Made by a program: the position numbers and the translations under genes
Shown: in pieces, positions 29,137 to 41,700 of the stretch
How positions within the stretch are numbered: position 1 is the first letter of the stretch
How the letters are laid out: each line of letters starts with the position of its first letter
Notes under the pieces: model-generated
What the model was told of the DNA's origin: nothing
The model's input: only the letters and a program-made list of their open reading frames with translations
Databases searched by the model: none
Assembly (NCBI GenBank): GCA_947683625.1
Contig: CANTUR010000049.1
Span: forward strand, 11,572,501 to 11,636,500
Origin: Mallotus nudiflorus
Lineage: Eukaryota > Streptophyta > Magnoliopsida > Malpighiales > Euphorbiaceae
Direction: 5' to 3'
Length of the DNA stretch: 64,000 bases

Positions 29137-29800
29137 TTTCTCCAACCAAAAGTATATTTTCTTAATATTATTTGTATATGACATAATCAAAATAGTATAT
29201 TATTTGAATATTATAAGTATCTAAAACTCAAAACAATATATGAAACTTAAAACAGTATCTGAAAATTAAAAACAATATCTCAAAAATACAATGTACTATT
29301 TGAATATTATATGCATGTGAAACTTCAAAATCATATTTGATACTAAGAAAAATATATTATCTTAATATTATTCAAATATTTTCCTCTAACCAAAATTATA
29401 TTTTCTGAACATTATTTGTTTCTAAAACTCAAAACAATATCTAAAAACTTAAAATAGTATCTGAAAATTAAAAATAGTATCTCAAACTCATAAATACAGT
29501 ATATTATTTGAATATTACATGTATGTGAAACTTCAAATTTGTATTTGATACTAAAAACAATATATTATCTAAATATTATTCAAATAATTTCCTTTAACCA
29601 AAAGTATATTTTCTAAATATTATTCATATATGAAACTCAAGACAGTATCCAAAACTTCAAAATTGTATCATACACTAAAAAAGTATATTATTTGAATATT
29701 ATTCAAATATTTTCCTCCAACCAAAAGTATATATATATTTTTTAATATTATTCATATCTAAAACTCAAAAAAAAAAAAATTGAAACTCAAAATAGTATAT
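29137..29800. repeat. Degenerate tandem repeat, about four units
   Basis: A block of the form CCAACCAAAAGTATATTTTCT followed by TTATTT and then AAACTCAAAACAATATCT-like phrases recurs at about 29145, 29387, 29593 and 29715. Spacing is irregular, so it is an old and partly deleted tandem repeat. No coding potential. Confidence 0.6.
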
Positions 29801-30132
29801 GAATATGATAATTTCAGTAAATATATATTCTTAGAAAAATTATCAAAGTAAAAATTGGCTTGAAGTAATAAATTTCAAATATAATTGTATTCAATTAATT
29901 AAAATAAATAAATTGATATATGCATATCAATTGATTTGAATTCAAGTGCCCATTTTTTTCAAATGCAAAAACCTTGAAAATATTTTTCATTTATTTCTAT
30001 TTTATTATTTGTATATTTTAGTTTTTTTTTTTGCATATAAAATAATATCAACCTTATATATATATATATTTCAAAATATGTTTCTAGGATATTTGAAAAT
30101 TTAATTATTTATTAAAACTAACATGAGTTATA
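29801..30132. other. AT-rich intergenic stretch
   Basis: No gene seen; short TATATATAT run at about 30057-30069. Confidence 0.4.
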
Positions 30133-30141
30133 TAATTTAAA

Positions 30142-30672
30142 GGGATAAGTACGAGAAAATACTTTGTGGTTAGATGCTTTTTCACTTAGAGAGTTGTGAT
30201 ATTTTTCGTAACATTTAAGGATATGTGGTTTCATTTTACTTGCATTTTAGAACCATACTGAGTAATATTGTTAAAAATATTTGATATAATGTTAAAATAA
30301 TATGAATTTTTAATAGTAAAATTATTTATTAAGTAATATAACATTAAACTAACTAAAGTAAATTCACAATAAATAAAAATAAAAAGTATTTTTAACTTTA
30401 TTATGAATAAAAAGAAATAATTTTTAAAATAAATTTGTAATATTTTTAAAAGTATCTAAATAGTTATATTGATGACAAATCAAATGTAAAACATTTATAT
30501 TATTGAAAGAGAGTATTATATTAAAGTTCTAATACAAAATAACGATGATATTGGTTGAAAGAGTATTAAAGTATTAGAAAAAAAAACTACACGTCTCTAA
30601 ATGTCACAAAAAAATCATAGACCTTTAAGTGAAAATACATATAACTACAAGATACTTTTTTATATTTATCCC
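30142..30672. mobile_element. Non-autonomous Mutator-type MITE (531 bp) with a perfect 9-bp target duplication
   Basis: The ends form long imperfect terminal inverted repeats of about 95 bp: left GGGATAAGTACGAGAAAATA, and right, read inverted, GGGATAAATATAAAAAAGTA. Further inside both share TTTTCACTTA and ACATTTA. Both ends are flanked by TAATTTAAA (30133-30141 and 30673-30681). A 9-bp duplication with long TIRs is the signature of Mutator-like elements. There is no ORF, so it would need a transposase in trans. Confidence 0.85.
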
Positions 30673-30681
30673 TAATTTAAA

Positions 30682-31760
30682 TATGTTAATTATAATTTTT
30701 GAAATAGAACATAGAGCCTATATATGTATTAATACCCAAAATCAAAACTAAAAAATAAAAATAAGAATAAAAAATAAAAAATAAGGAAAAAAATTGAAAA
30801 ACAAGGATAACATATATGAAGAAAAAAAAAATTAAAAAGAGAGAAAATTAAAAAATAAATATAAGGATAAAATGAAAAAAAATAAGGATAAGAGAATAAA
30901 GAAAAATAAGGAAAAATAAAAATAAATAAAAAGAAAAAAAATAAAAAAAATAAAACAATGAAAAAATAAAAAATTGAAAAAATGAGGTTAGCAGGGAATA
31001 AGAAAAAACTATGAAAAGGATAAAATAAAGAACAATTAAAAAAATAAGAATATTAAAGAAAAAATAAAAATATGGAAAAAATTAGAAAATAAAAGAAAGA
31101 AAAAAAGGAGAAAAAAAATTTAAAATAATAAAGAAAAAAGAGAATAAAAAGGGTAAAAATGAAAAAAATAGTACTTCTGAAAATAAAAAAGACACTCACA
31201 TAATTAATTAAAAAAAAGACATTTTAATATAAACTAAAATTCAAAACATGTACACTTATGTAATTTTTTGTAAAAACAATGTGTGGTGTGATTTTTCTAT
31301 AAGTATAATCGAGCAAAACTGAATCGAGTTTTAGTTAATTTAAGTTTGATTCGTTTATAAACAAACTAAACTTGAATTGAACTTTTTATCCTACATAATA
31401 TTATTCACGAATTTAAACAAATCTAAATAAATTTTAAAAAATGTAAATAATAAATTAAAATTATATATTTAAAAATTAATAATAAATTATTTATTAAAAA
31501 ATTTACAATATATTTAATAATTATATTTTATATTTTTAAATAATATACTTTTTAAAAAATTTTACAATATAAATTATTATATTATATATTTAAAATTAAA
31601 TTACTAAATATTAAAATTACAAACTAATTAACCAGTTTATATTCGAATTGTTCATTAAGTTTACGAATTGATCTTTTTATAGTTTGATTTAACATATAAA
31701 TTTGATGAAATTTTTATTGAGTCAAACTCACTTACACCACTAGCTTTTTCCAAAAAAAAA
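30682..31760. other. A-rich and AT-rich intergenic DNA upstream of the ATP17 gene
   Basis: 30740-31190 is a low-complexity run of AAATAAAA/AAGAATAAAA phrases. 31300-31700 contains phrases such as AATCGAGTTTTAG and TTTATAAACAAACTAAACTTG that look like decayed dispersed-repeat sequence, but no boundaries can be given. No gene. Confidence 0.4.
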
Positions 31761-31794
31761 TTCAGTGGACTCGGCGATCTGATGCAATTCACAA

Positions 31795-31931
31795 TGGGCC
31801 TAGGCAATTATCAACGGTCCATCATTTCCAATTTGACCAGCCAGATCTATTGCCGAATCATCAAGCCCTTCGCTGCAAACTCTCGAAAACTTGATCTCCA
31901 AATTATACTTACTATTGGAAGGTTAGGGTTT
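31795..31931 (+). promoter_or_regulatory. Site II and telo-box motifs in the ATP17 promoter/5' UTR
   Basis: TGGGCC (31795-31800) is a site II element of the TGGGCY type, and TAGGGTTT (31924-31931) is a telo-box in the reverse sense. In Arabidopsis this pair is common in promoters of nuclear genes for mitochondrial and translation proteins and is read by TCP factors. Spacing to the ATG (190 and 60 bases) suits such a promoter. No TATA box is obvious, which is also typical. Confidence 0.6.
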
Positions 31932-31990
31932 GGAGACTCGCTTTCATTTGCCAAAACTTTCAGTAACGCAATCTGAAATATCGGAGGAAA

Positions 31991-32263
31991 ATGGCGCTAA
32001 GGAGGTTTTACAATGAGATAAAAGGTTTGAAAGTGAAGGAGTTGCCTAACCATGTGAAGCCGATGCTGTCAATCGACTACGTGAAGAAATCGGTGGAGAA
32101 AGCTTTGGACAATTACAACGCTAAGTACATCCAGACGGGCTCCATTGATCCTCTCTACCATGTCTGCTTCGGCGGCATGATCTTTTCCTATCTTGTTGCT
32201 CTTCCCGAGGAACGCCGCCACCTAGAGCACCAGCAGCACGCCAAGGAGCATGGTGGTCACTGA
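31991..32263 (+). CDS. ATP17: Mitochondrial ATP synthase subunit f-like protein (ATP17, At4g30010-like)
   Basis: A single uninterrupted frame of 90 residues. I recognise the highly conserved plant protein MALRRFYNEIKGLKVKE...LPEERRHLEHQQHAKEH. Proteomic work on Arabidopsis places it in the membrane (FO) part of the mitochondrial F1FO-ATP synthase, as the counterpart of yeast Atp17 (subunit f). The N terminus is basic, one hydrophobic segment spans about residues 54-71 (HVCFGGMIFSYLVAL) and the C terminus is rich in His and Glu. The start context GAGGAAAATGGCG is good. GC content and codon use are clearly higher than in the surroundings, and there are no defects. It is the only convincing host gene in the window. 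Confidence 0.92.
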   Translation: MALRRFYNEIKGLKVKELPNHVKPMLSIDYVKKSVEKALDNYNAKYIQTGSIDPLYHVCFGGMIFSYLVALPEERRHLEHQQHAKEHGGH

Positions 32264-32300
32264 TTCATTATTTGATCGATGCTTTGGTCTCTCAATGCAG

Positions 32301-34421
32301 GTATCTGATTCCTCTGTTGATGGGTTTTGTTTTGTTTTGGCTTTATTTTATATGTTATTTTTGTTCTTGTTGTTGGGTATGGAATGTTTAGGTTGGAGCA
32401 GGAATATGGATTTACAATTTGTTGATTTTTTTTTTCTTAAATGATTGTGGGTGAATTTGTGGTATTCAATATCTTTTCGTTTCATTTATTATTATGATTT
32501 GATACTAGTGGTTGAATGTAATGTATTGAAGAATGATTTGGCTTTTAAGTGACATATTTTTCCAAATGGTTTATACTACTGAGTTTTCATTCGGTGCCTA
32601 AAGTAGTGCCTTGAAGAATGCCTGGTTCCAGAATTTTGTCAATGCCATTATTAAACGGGTTTTTTAATTGCTGGATATTCTTTGTTTATGTTAACCTTCT
32701 CTTAATTGCTGTATTGAGGATTAGGGATGTTAAGGAATAGGATGCATTGACGTAACTCTAAGGGATCTTTTTCCTCTTTTCTCTAACTCTTCTCCCAAAA
32801 TAAGTTGTGTTAATGGTTTAAGGTATTCCATGGGACTAGTGTATATTTTATGCTTAGTATGTACAAACTTCTTTAAATGTGGTATTCTGGTGATTTTCCA
32901 GCTGGTAAACCTTTTTTGTGGTTCTCTGTTATTTTTCATGCGGACTACAAAATTGGCTAGATGAAGAGAGAGAGAGAGAGTAATAGTATTTTCTAGTTTG
33001 AGCTGCTTATTTAGGCAAGGCGGTGTTCTAATTATGATGACCTGTAAATTCTTCTTCTATTTTTCCCCATACTAGCTGCTGTTTGTGTGAATATGGAGTA
33101 TGGACCATTACAGTCAAGGGATAGTAAAATTTTAGTTGTTATTGTTGCTGTTGGGAATTGAAGTGTGGTTAAAATGTGGATATTGGAGCTCCTGATTTTC
33201 CAAAGGTATATCATAACTATTCAAAGTAAAATTAAAAAACTATTTGGAAAAATTTGAAAAACTGTTTCCAATTTTTTTATTTAGAAAAATTTCACAACCA
33301 AACATTAAGCTGAATTTTTCATTTTTCTTAAGAGTAATTTTTTGTTAAATAGACAAAAAATTTCAAATTTCCTTAGTCTCTTTGGAAATAACCAAATAGT
33401 AATAGGAATACTAAAGAAGAAGAAGAAGAAAGAAAGAAAGAAAGAGCTTTTTAGGAGGTCTTCGTGGAAGTGCAAATATAGGAAAGAAAGAAAGGAATTA
33501 AAGGAAAAAATGCTCAACTTATCAGGCAGACTAGTTTTAGAAAAGTGTTGTTGCTGGAGAAAAAAATTGCTCACAGATACTATACTGAAAGAATGATGGG
33601 TGCTGGATGATGCTCATATGGCTTATCTTTGAGCAGGGAATCTGAGGCTCACTAGTGTAACAAAGCAAAATAGAACATTTTTTAGGAATAAGTTTTGATT
33701 TGGTCATTGAACTTTTTCAGTCAGGGTTAAATAGGCCTGTCACTTTGTGGTAAATGCCACAAAATGTAATTCTTTGGCTCTGAAAATTTTACTTACCCCT
33801 TTATTCTTTTTGGACACTAACAGAAAATTTCTGGAAAAATATGGAAGTCTTCTAAATATTTTAGTTAGTAAACAAATTGATCATTATTATTAATTATGAT
33901 GGAGAAGTATGCTTTATTTGAAGAACATTAGGAGACACCAGATTCTTGTAGTGAGCATTATTACTTCAAACTTAAGGAGTACATCCTTCAGTCTGAAACA
34001 ATTTTTATGTTAGAAATATTACCCACAACAAATCTGTGTCTATCCATCTTGTGTCTAATCAACAAATCTGTGATCAAGCTAATACAGCAGGTAAGTTCTT
34101 TTACTCTTTCCACAGCTCAAATTTAGAGTGAAATCATTTTAAAATTCCAGTGCATGTTAAATTATTGTTTATTTATTTTGAAACAGATAGTGTTCATGTT
34201 TTCATTCCCTTGTGTTTTTCAAAGAACATTGTGGAGTCCCATGTTATGTTATTATGTAAAGAGCATAATCTTTCATGATCTTTGGATTGGACGTTAGCTA
34301 TGCAGAAAAAGCGATTGCTAGATGCAATTACATGATACAGCTTATACTGCTCTGTATTGTTTGTACACATATGTGATTCCCTTTTTTATTTCAACTTGAT
34401 GATCTTGTGATATTTTTGCAG
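32301..34421 (+). other. Probable 3' UTR intron of ATP17
   Basis: A donor CAG|GTATCTG at 32300/32301 and an acceptor ATTTTTGCAG at 34421 with a T-rich run before it would remove 2.1 kb. The short segment after the acceptor leads into a polyadenylation signal within 125 bases. The intron contains a (GA)n run near 32965-32980 and no genes; a Lys/Arg-rich ORF at 33342-33596 and its reverse counterpart come from purine-rich sequence. Confidence 0.5.
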
Positions 34422-34570
34422 GAGTCGATGAACCTTTCGATAGTTGAATTCAATCATCAACTTGCTTGATGTTTAATTTTGTGTTTATGGATGTCAAAGA
34501 TACTGTCTTCTCAGTGCCCGGCAATGTGAAGTTATGAAATAAAATACACTTGATCATGAATGTTAAGCAT
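34422..34570 (+). terminator. Last exon and polyadenylation region of ATP17
   Basis: AATAAA lies at 34538-34543, preceded by a TTTTGTGTTTATGGATG stretch suitable as a far-upstream element and followed by T-rich sequence. Read with the splice sites above, this would be the end of the ATP17 transcript. Confidence 0.5.
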
Positions 34571-35327
34571 AAATACTTCTCATTTTGTTTTATTTGTTTG
34601 ACATGCACTTTCAATCTATTTTTGCATGGATTTTTTTTTTATTTGCTTTATTAGAATCCAATAATGATTGTGGTTTTTTAACGCTTATGCTCTTCATGAC
34701 AATGGTAAAAAATATCAGAAATGCAAAAAAATTTTTTTTTTTTTAAAAGTTGAGGCTGAGCGTTCTGTTTTTCCTCATTGTTTATGTATGATTCTAGGAA
34801 GAACTAATTCATGGAAATAAGAGAATTTGGTTAGAATAATTTTTTTATTAGCTGATGTCTTTTTTTTTTTTTTTGAATTTTCGCTTGCAGCAATGAACCT
34901 ACTTAGAAGCTCAAGGATTCATTTCATGGTAGATAATGGTTAATTGGGGAAATGTAATTCTGAACATTGTGATTTAAGTTTGTGATAAAATTGATTTAAT
35001 TTTTTTGTAGGACATTTTTGTAAAACTTGAATGATAAAAATGCTTTTTTTTTTAATTCCATAAAAGTATTTATATTTAATATTTTGAAAAGTAAATGATG
35101 ATTTTTTTTTTTAAAATAATGATTTTAGAATAAATCTCCAAATCATAAATTTGGATGTGGAAGTTTCTATTTAGTGGACGGAGAGGAAGAAAGATTGAGA
35201 GAGAGACAGATGAATAAGGGCGGATGGTATTGGTGGAATAAACAAACAGAAATTACTATTTTAAATTTAGTTAATTTTTGTACTAATTAACTAGAAAGAG
35301 TAACTAAAGTAGGGTGGAGATTTTTGT

Positions 35328-35332
<5 letters not shown>
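34571..35332. other. Intergenic DNA downstream of ATP17
   Basis: AT-rich with several T runs (34629, 34731, 34860, 35103). No gene recognised. Confidence 0.4.

Positions 35333-35359
<27 letters not shown>
35333..35359. repeat. Short (AT)n microsatellite
   Basis: 27 bases of alternating A and T, at the left edge of the following LTR-like sequence. Confidence 0.95.
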
Positions 35360-36948
35360 AGGAGATGTTAATCCAAATGCATGCTACACAAGTGAATGTA
35401 AAATGAATGCAAATTCTGAGGTACATACGTGAATGATAATGATGGCAGTCGGGATGCATACAAAATGCAAGCACATGAAATACATAACGTGTAAAAATAT
35501 AAAAGACGAAGGAAAAGGGTTAGTAACAATAATGGAAGTGGGTAGTAACAATAATCAATAATACATAGGCATAAGAAATATGGTTAGTAGCTAGTTATAA
35601 CCAAAAGATACATAATCAACAACGGTTAGTATCTATTAACTTCAAAAGGTACACATTATGAATATAATCAAGACTTAAATTCATCATTAAGTAACAAGAC
35701 AAGTAAAATCAAAGAGAAATCACATCAATTTACATAGATCCAAACACATATAATCACAAGATCAACAAAGAACAGAGACCAACACATCCACAATAGGTGT
35801 GTAATCACCAGACTGTACATCGTTTACTCTAATGCTCGAAAACGAGTAAGAGTATTAAAAAAATCCTTCATGATATTCATGATGAGTAATGCGATAAAGG
35901 TTGTGAATACTAAAATGAGGTAACTTGTTAAAAACAAGAATAAATGCAGAAAGAGCAATAAAATTGAATCAAAATCTATGTGCATTGCAATGCTTGGGAA
36001 GCTAAGTATGAGTATCCTAAAGGACCTTTTGGAAATATTCATGTTGAGTAATACGGGAAAGGCGAGGGATACTCAAGAAAGGAAAACCCTGTAGAAAAAT
36101 AAATAATGACAATAAATGTATGGTCAACTATCACTTTCCAGTTTAAAGACTTCTTGATAGTTGGAATTTATCCTATTCATCTACATTATTTATAAGTCTT
36201 GTTTTGCAAAGTCTTCATAAGTTCACTTAAGAAGCTTGCTCTCTACTTAGTAACATAAAAATTCTTGATCACAAGCTGTAGATCATGTTTTTTAGATGAA
36301 AAGATTTGTATTAAGTCAAGATTAACATGAGTATGACATCTCAAATTGATACATACAACTCTTGATATGGATGAATTAATAGCAAAAGTTCAAGAATATA
36401 AGCACTCGACTCATCACAATTAATTTAATATATAAAATTGAAAATTCTTTACATATACTTTGAAAATAAATTCAGGTGCATACCATTCACATATTTATGT
36501 GTGTTTTCTTTGAACTTTAAGTTGCAACTAGTTAATAATAATTCTAAAGAGTCATCATTAATCAAGATCGAGAAGCACCAATAGCAAAATCAAAAGGTGA
36601 ATAAAACACATTCCTAACCAACATCTCATATTCTTGATTGTATATCATATGCCTGATTACGTATCATTGTCATGTGTTTGCTTCATTCTAGAATATATTA
36701 GCAACATTCCTGTATGAACCACAAACTACATTACTTGTATCCTAAATTTATATTCATATTGCATGATTGCATATTACTATCATGTGCTTGTCTCATTCTT
36801 TAAATGACTTAAAAACATTTTTGTATGAATTCTGAATTGCATCACTATTATTCTTACCTATGTTTAGAATTTGCATTCATAATGTGTAATTCTCGAAATT
36901 ACATCATGCATCATGATTGATAACAAATCCTTATTTTCTTAAAAGGCA

Positions 36949-37463
36949 TCACAGTCTTTGCCTGACACCTAAAAAGGTTATATGGCATAATCACAGTCTT
37001 TGTTTGGTACCTAAAAAGGTTATATAGCACAATCACATTCTTCTCCTGACACCTAAAAAGGTTATATGGCACAATCACAGTCTTTACCTAAAACCTAAAA
37101 AGGTTATATGGCATCATCATAGTCTTTACCTGACACCTAAGAAGGTCATATAGCATCATCACAGTCTTCGCTTGACATGTAATAAGGTTATATGGCACAA
37201 TCATAATATTTTCCTAGAGCCTAAGAAGGTTACATAGCACAATCACAATCTTTGCTTGACATCTAAAAAGGTTATGTGACATAATCATAGTCTTTGCCTG
37301 ACACTTAAGAAGGTTATATGACAAAATCACAATCTTCACCTGACACCTAAGAAGGTTATATGGCACTTGCCTTAAGGCATTACATTCCTTGCCTGATGCC
37401 TCAAAAGGCTATATGGCATAATCACAATCTTTGCTTAACACCTTAAAAGGCTACAAAACACTC
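36949..37463. repeat. 42-bp minisatellite, about 12 units
   Basis: Units begin TCACAGTCTTTGCCTGACAC and contain CTAAAAAGGTTATATGGCAC. Nine units from 36949 are exactly 42 bp, the tenth is followed by a 12-base insertion, and two more follow. Degenerate copies continue to about 37766. There are no unique spacers. Although 42 is divisible by three, no frame stays open on either strand. Confidence 0.9.
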
Positions 37464-38589
37464 AACCTAATGCCCAAAAGGCAATATAACATATATTGTT
37501 AAGACACTGCAAATTGGCTATACAATGCCCTTTGGATGTTTAAGGCTTTGTTATACCAAGCATAAGGTAAAAAATCATATGGCCTTTTAATGCTTAAAGT
37601 TGAAAGCTATGCAATAATCTTATCGAAAGGATTAAATATATACACAACCTAATCTAAAAAATATTTAGTCTTATACATGGCTATACGGTACAATAATAAC
37701 CTTAGCTTGACACTTTAAAAGGCTATACAACACTTGCCTGATGCCTAATAAGGCTATAATGGCACAATTTGATTCATCTTATTCACTCAGTAATGTACAA
37801 ACAATAGCCAATAACAAGCCTAATATCTAGAGAATATATGACATATCACAAGTATCCTAAACTCTAGTTTTGCATTTCATTCTCATTGCTGCACGTGTAT
37901 TGACATCAGCTCAAGCATATTTACGCAACACATATAAAGTGAGGGACAACTATCATACATAAAAATTTGATAGTCTCTTATTGCGATATGATGATGGTAA
38001 TAATTTATGAAAAAAGACCAAAATTGCATGTTATTAATCTTTTTAGAGTGTGCAAACCTAAAACCTAAAAACCCAATTATAACTTTAAATCGAAGAACTA
38101 AACTTTTAGGCTAATGAATCAAACATCGATTTGATTAATCAAGCCTTAATTTAATGAACCGAGCACTTAGGATGATGAAACACATACTTTAAATAGTTGC
38201 CACACATGCATGTAGCTACTCGGGAAAGTGAATCATTCAATCAGTGGTATTTCATTAAACCTGAGCATGGTTTGTTGAATCGATGATTTGTTTAGTCAAT
38301 AGAAGGCCCAAAACACTTCTTAAAAACTCAAATAATCCCCAAAATGAACCCCAAACAACCTAGACAGTTGCGGACCTAGCAAGAGAATACATGTGCACAA
38401 TTATGTGTTATATGTATGTTAATGCGCCTGACTGCATGTATGTGCACATGGCCACTCTCTCAACATCATAGGGCCCACTTTCACATATATGTACTTGCTT
38501 CTTGATACTCATATATACTCAAACCTGTGCAATTATGCCCTCAAATATATGTGAGCATGCACAATCTGATCACGTGTTTCCCTTATGCT

Positions 38590-38597
38590 TATAAATA
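38590..38597 (+). promoter_or_regulatory. TATA box of the plus-strand LTR
   Basis: TATAAATA in TATGCTTATAAATACCTC, about 180 bases before the LTR end, a normal R/U5 length. Confidence 0.45.
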
Positions 38598-38782
38598 CCT
38601 CAATTTTTCCATTTCAAAGGAGAGACCTCTAGATGCTTTATTGAGACTCTATTAGACCGAAGACTCAAAACACTCTTTTAAACACAATTTTAACCATTCC
38701 TTTTTATTTTTCTTAGAATTTTTAAGACAAATTTGCAACCAAATATGATTATCATCTTTGTTAAAGCACACTTATGAGCAAC

Positions 38783-41700
38783 TGTATGTTTCGATGCAAA
38801 CTCTTATTCAGGCTTTGCTTTTATTTGCTTAAGACATGGAAAATTTACCGAAGGGACATCCATTCCATTTACAAGATAGGCATATTGATTAGTCTCAAGA
38901 GGATACGAGACATTTTGTATTTGTGGAGTTGCTATATGATTTTTCAAGAAATATAAGGGACGACATTATATCACTCAATGCGTATAATCCCTAGTATAGA
39001 TTCTAAGTTTAGAGGATCACATATACTTTTTGCCTATTTTTCATTATATAATACTTAATACATAACTACCATAACACCTTAATTTTAGTATGACAGTTTA
39101 CATATACATTCACACAACATAATGATCAATAGCATAAAGGTAAAGAAATTAATTATAATTATTCTATTGGTTTCCTAGTAAATTCATTTAAAAGAGAAAA
39201 GTACGGAAATATAAGTCTAGTTATAGATCTAGAATACACATGCAGAGGTTAGCATATATATGTGCAATTCCATCCACGTATCCACAAATATTAGTAAATA
39301 AGTAGGAAATGTACACTAAATGGAAAGAGCAAATAAAAAAACTTAATCATATGCACTTGCAGGAATTAAATGCAATTGAAAGAAGTAATTTCTAAAAATG
39401 ATAAAATATTTATAAATGATTGAAAAATCATAAAAGATGCATGGTTGCATTATTGGATCATTAAATGGAGGCTATCGCCCAAAAATATGAACTTTCACAT
39501 TATTGAATGCATTTTAGTGCAAAAATGAGGGAAAATACTAACTTTTATACAGAGGTGCAAAATGATGTAGTTTTGAAGCAAGAATGCGAAAAGGATGATT
39601 TTGAGCATTAAGGATGCATTTTTATATGAGAAATGTCAAATTCATGTCAGGATGATAGGAAATGCAAACATGGTATGGAAAATAATGATTTTGATGTGAG
39701 GATTATAATTTTGAGCTAAGGTGGGAGCTTTATGCGAAAATTTTGATTTTCACATAGAAATACAAAAGTGATGTAAAAATATCATTTTTATGTCAAAAAA
39801 TTACACCTTAACAAATTTAGAGATCTATATTCACCACGAGGTTTACTTATAATAGCCTAAGTTTTGGGCCCAAATTCGACTGTTTAGGGTTATTTTGAAG
39901 GCTTTAAAGTTTTTGTTCAATTTTTATGTTTTATTTCATTTACCTTAGGGCTATTTCTTTTATAGGTCTTTAAGGGTTTCTCTAAAACATTATAAATTTG
40001 CTCTTTTCTCTATTGAGACAGTTTTGGCAATTTGATAATAAGAATTTTTTATTTTCCAATTTTCAATATTCTATTGAAAATCAATGAATTTTGATGCCTA
40101 TTTCCTAGTATTATTCGTAATCAACAAGTTATAAAGGATTAAACCTCTAGTATTCTTACTTAAATCAATAAATTTTTAATATTTACCTATTACTTATAGC
40201 TTTTGCTACATCATAGACCTTTAAAGTGTGCTTTTGAAAGAGATAAGGCTAAAAATCCTATGAAAAATGAGTACAATAAACTAAAAGTGTATAAATCAAG
40301 AGTCTTGAGTCTTCAATTTGGTAGAGTTTTAGTACAGTGTCTAAATAGGCTTCCTAAATTAAAGGAGGACACCGATATGTATAGGTGTGTATGCACAAAA
40401 CATGTGTGTCTATGTGGTTTTTCTATGCGTGTTCATATGGTACAAACATGTGTTCAAGAAAATGAGTCAATCTTTGTGAGTGTTTAAGAAAAGGAGAGTA
40501 TTTCTGCACACAAAATGCGTGTTCACACATTTTGGATTGTATATACATGTGTTTTGGAGCCCATGCATACACACACAATGTGTGCACAGTGTTCATGAAC
40601 ATTTGTTTAGCGCATACGCAACTCTTCGCGTATTTTGGGACTTTTTTGGGGCCATTTTTTAGCTTTTATTGAGTTTTGTAAGGTCTTTGGCCCTTCCAGA
40701 CATGTGTTTTATGTCTATTTTGACAAAATTGGCTTCCCTTTTCATGAAGTTGAGTCTTTATCTCATAAGACGAATACTAGTTTGACAAGTTACATGCTTT
40801 GAGCAATAATTATTTGAAATATGCGACTTATCATTCTAAGAGTTCATATTTTTTAAAAGATCAAAGCATAACTTAATGATTCAATGACTGACTCATAATT
40901 ATAAAATTTTGGTATAAGAGTTTTTAAGTTTTTCAAATGATATGCAATGCAGTCATTTGACGTTAGGCTTATTGCTTGTGGTGATTCTATCTTTTTAAGG
41001 ATAATGTGGATGATGCAAAAATGTATGATGGAGTTTAGGATTCACAAAAATTGAATTCAAGTTTCACATGATAATGGTTGTGATGCATTTATGGATTCAT
41101 GCAAATGATGTAATTTAGGGTGCACACAGAATAATGTAATTGGGATATATACAAAAAGAATGCGTTATTCATATGAGATGATTCAGGCAATTGAGATCAG
41201 CACATGATAGCTATTATGAAATAAAAAACATGACATGCAAACACACATATGAAATGTAAATGCAATGACTACCCACTTTGATGTCATGCTTAACACTCAC
41301 TTCAGTGCTAAATAGTTTAACATCCACTTCAATGTTAAGAAAAGGTGTCGTTATAACCAATCGATGTTAAGAAAAGGTGCCATTAAAACCCTTTAATATT
41401 AAGAAAAGGTGTTTTTATAACCTATTTAGGTGTCAATTGGAATGGTGATGTTGTTATAACCTACAGCAAAAGCAATGATATTGATCATAGATGTCATTCA
41501 CTGTTATTACAGTAATGATGCAATGGCGATGTTATACTAATGCAACCTTTTTGGATGTAATCTACTTAGATATTTGTGAAGTGATAATGTCATCTTCTGA
41601 GATGTTGATGTAATGTTGTCACAATCTTTTTAGATGAAATCTACTTAGATGTTTATGAAATGATGGTGTCATTTTTTAAGATGCTAATGTAATCTTCTTA

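Larger units (their letters stand above)
35366..38770 (+). repeat. Tat-like LTR on the plus strand (left boundary approximate)
   Basis: The right end AAAGCACA at 38770 matches the GCGCACA-type end next to the primer-binding site at 5453. 38270-38770 corresponds, in opposite orientation, to about 40700-40200; both have the ACTCAAATAA/ACTCAATAAA and CCCCAAAA blocks, then ATGTGTGCA-rich sequence and a TATA region. TATAAATA is at 38590. A 42-bp minisatellite fills part of U3. No primer-binding site follows, so it is a solo or 3' LTR. The start near TGTTAATCC (35366) is a guess, and the flanking pentamers do not match. Confidence 0.45.

Noticed and set aside
33342..33596. Lys/Arg-rich 84-codon ORF within the putative ATP17 intron
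   Set aside because: It is caused by an AAGAAGAAGAAAGAAAG run; no start context or homologous protein is recognised.
35824..36042. Hydrophobic 72-codon minus-strand ORF
   Set aside because: It lies in LTR-like AT-rich sequence and has no recognisable family; most likely noise.
36949..37463. Regular 42-bp repeats considered as a CRISPR-like array
   Set aside because: Units abut without unique spacers, are diverged from each other and lie in plant DNA; it is a minisatellite.
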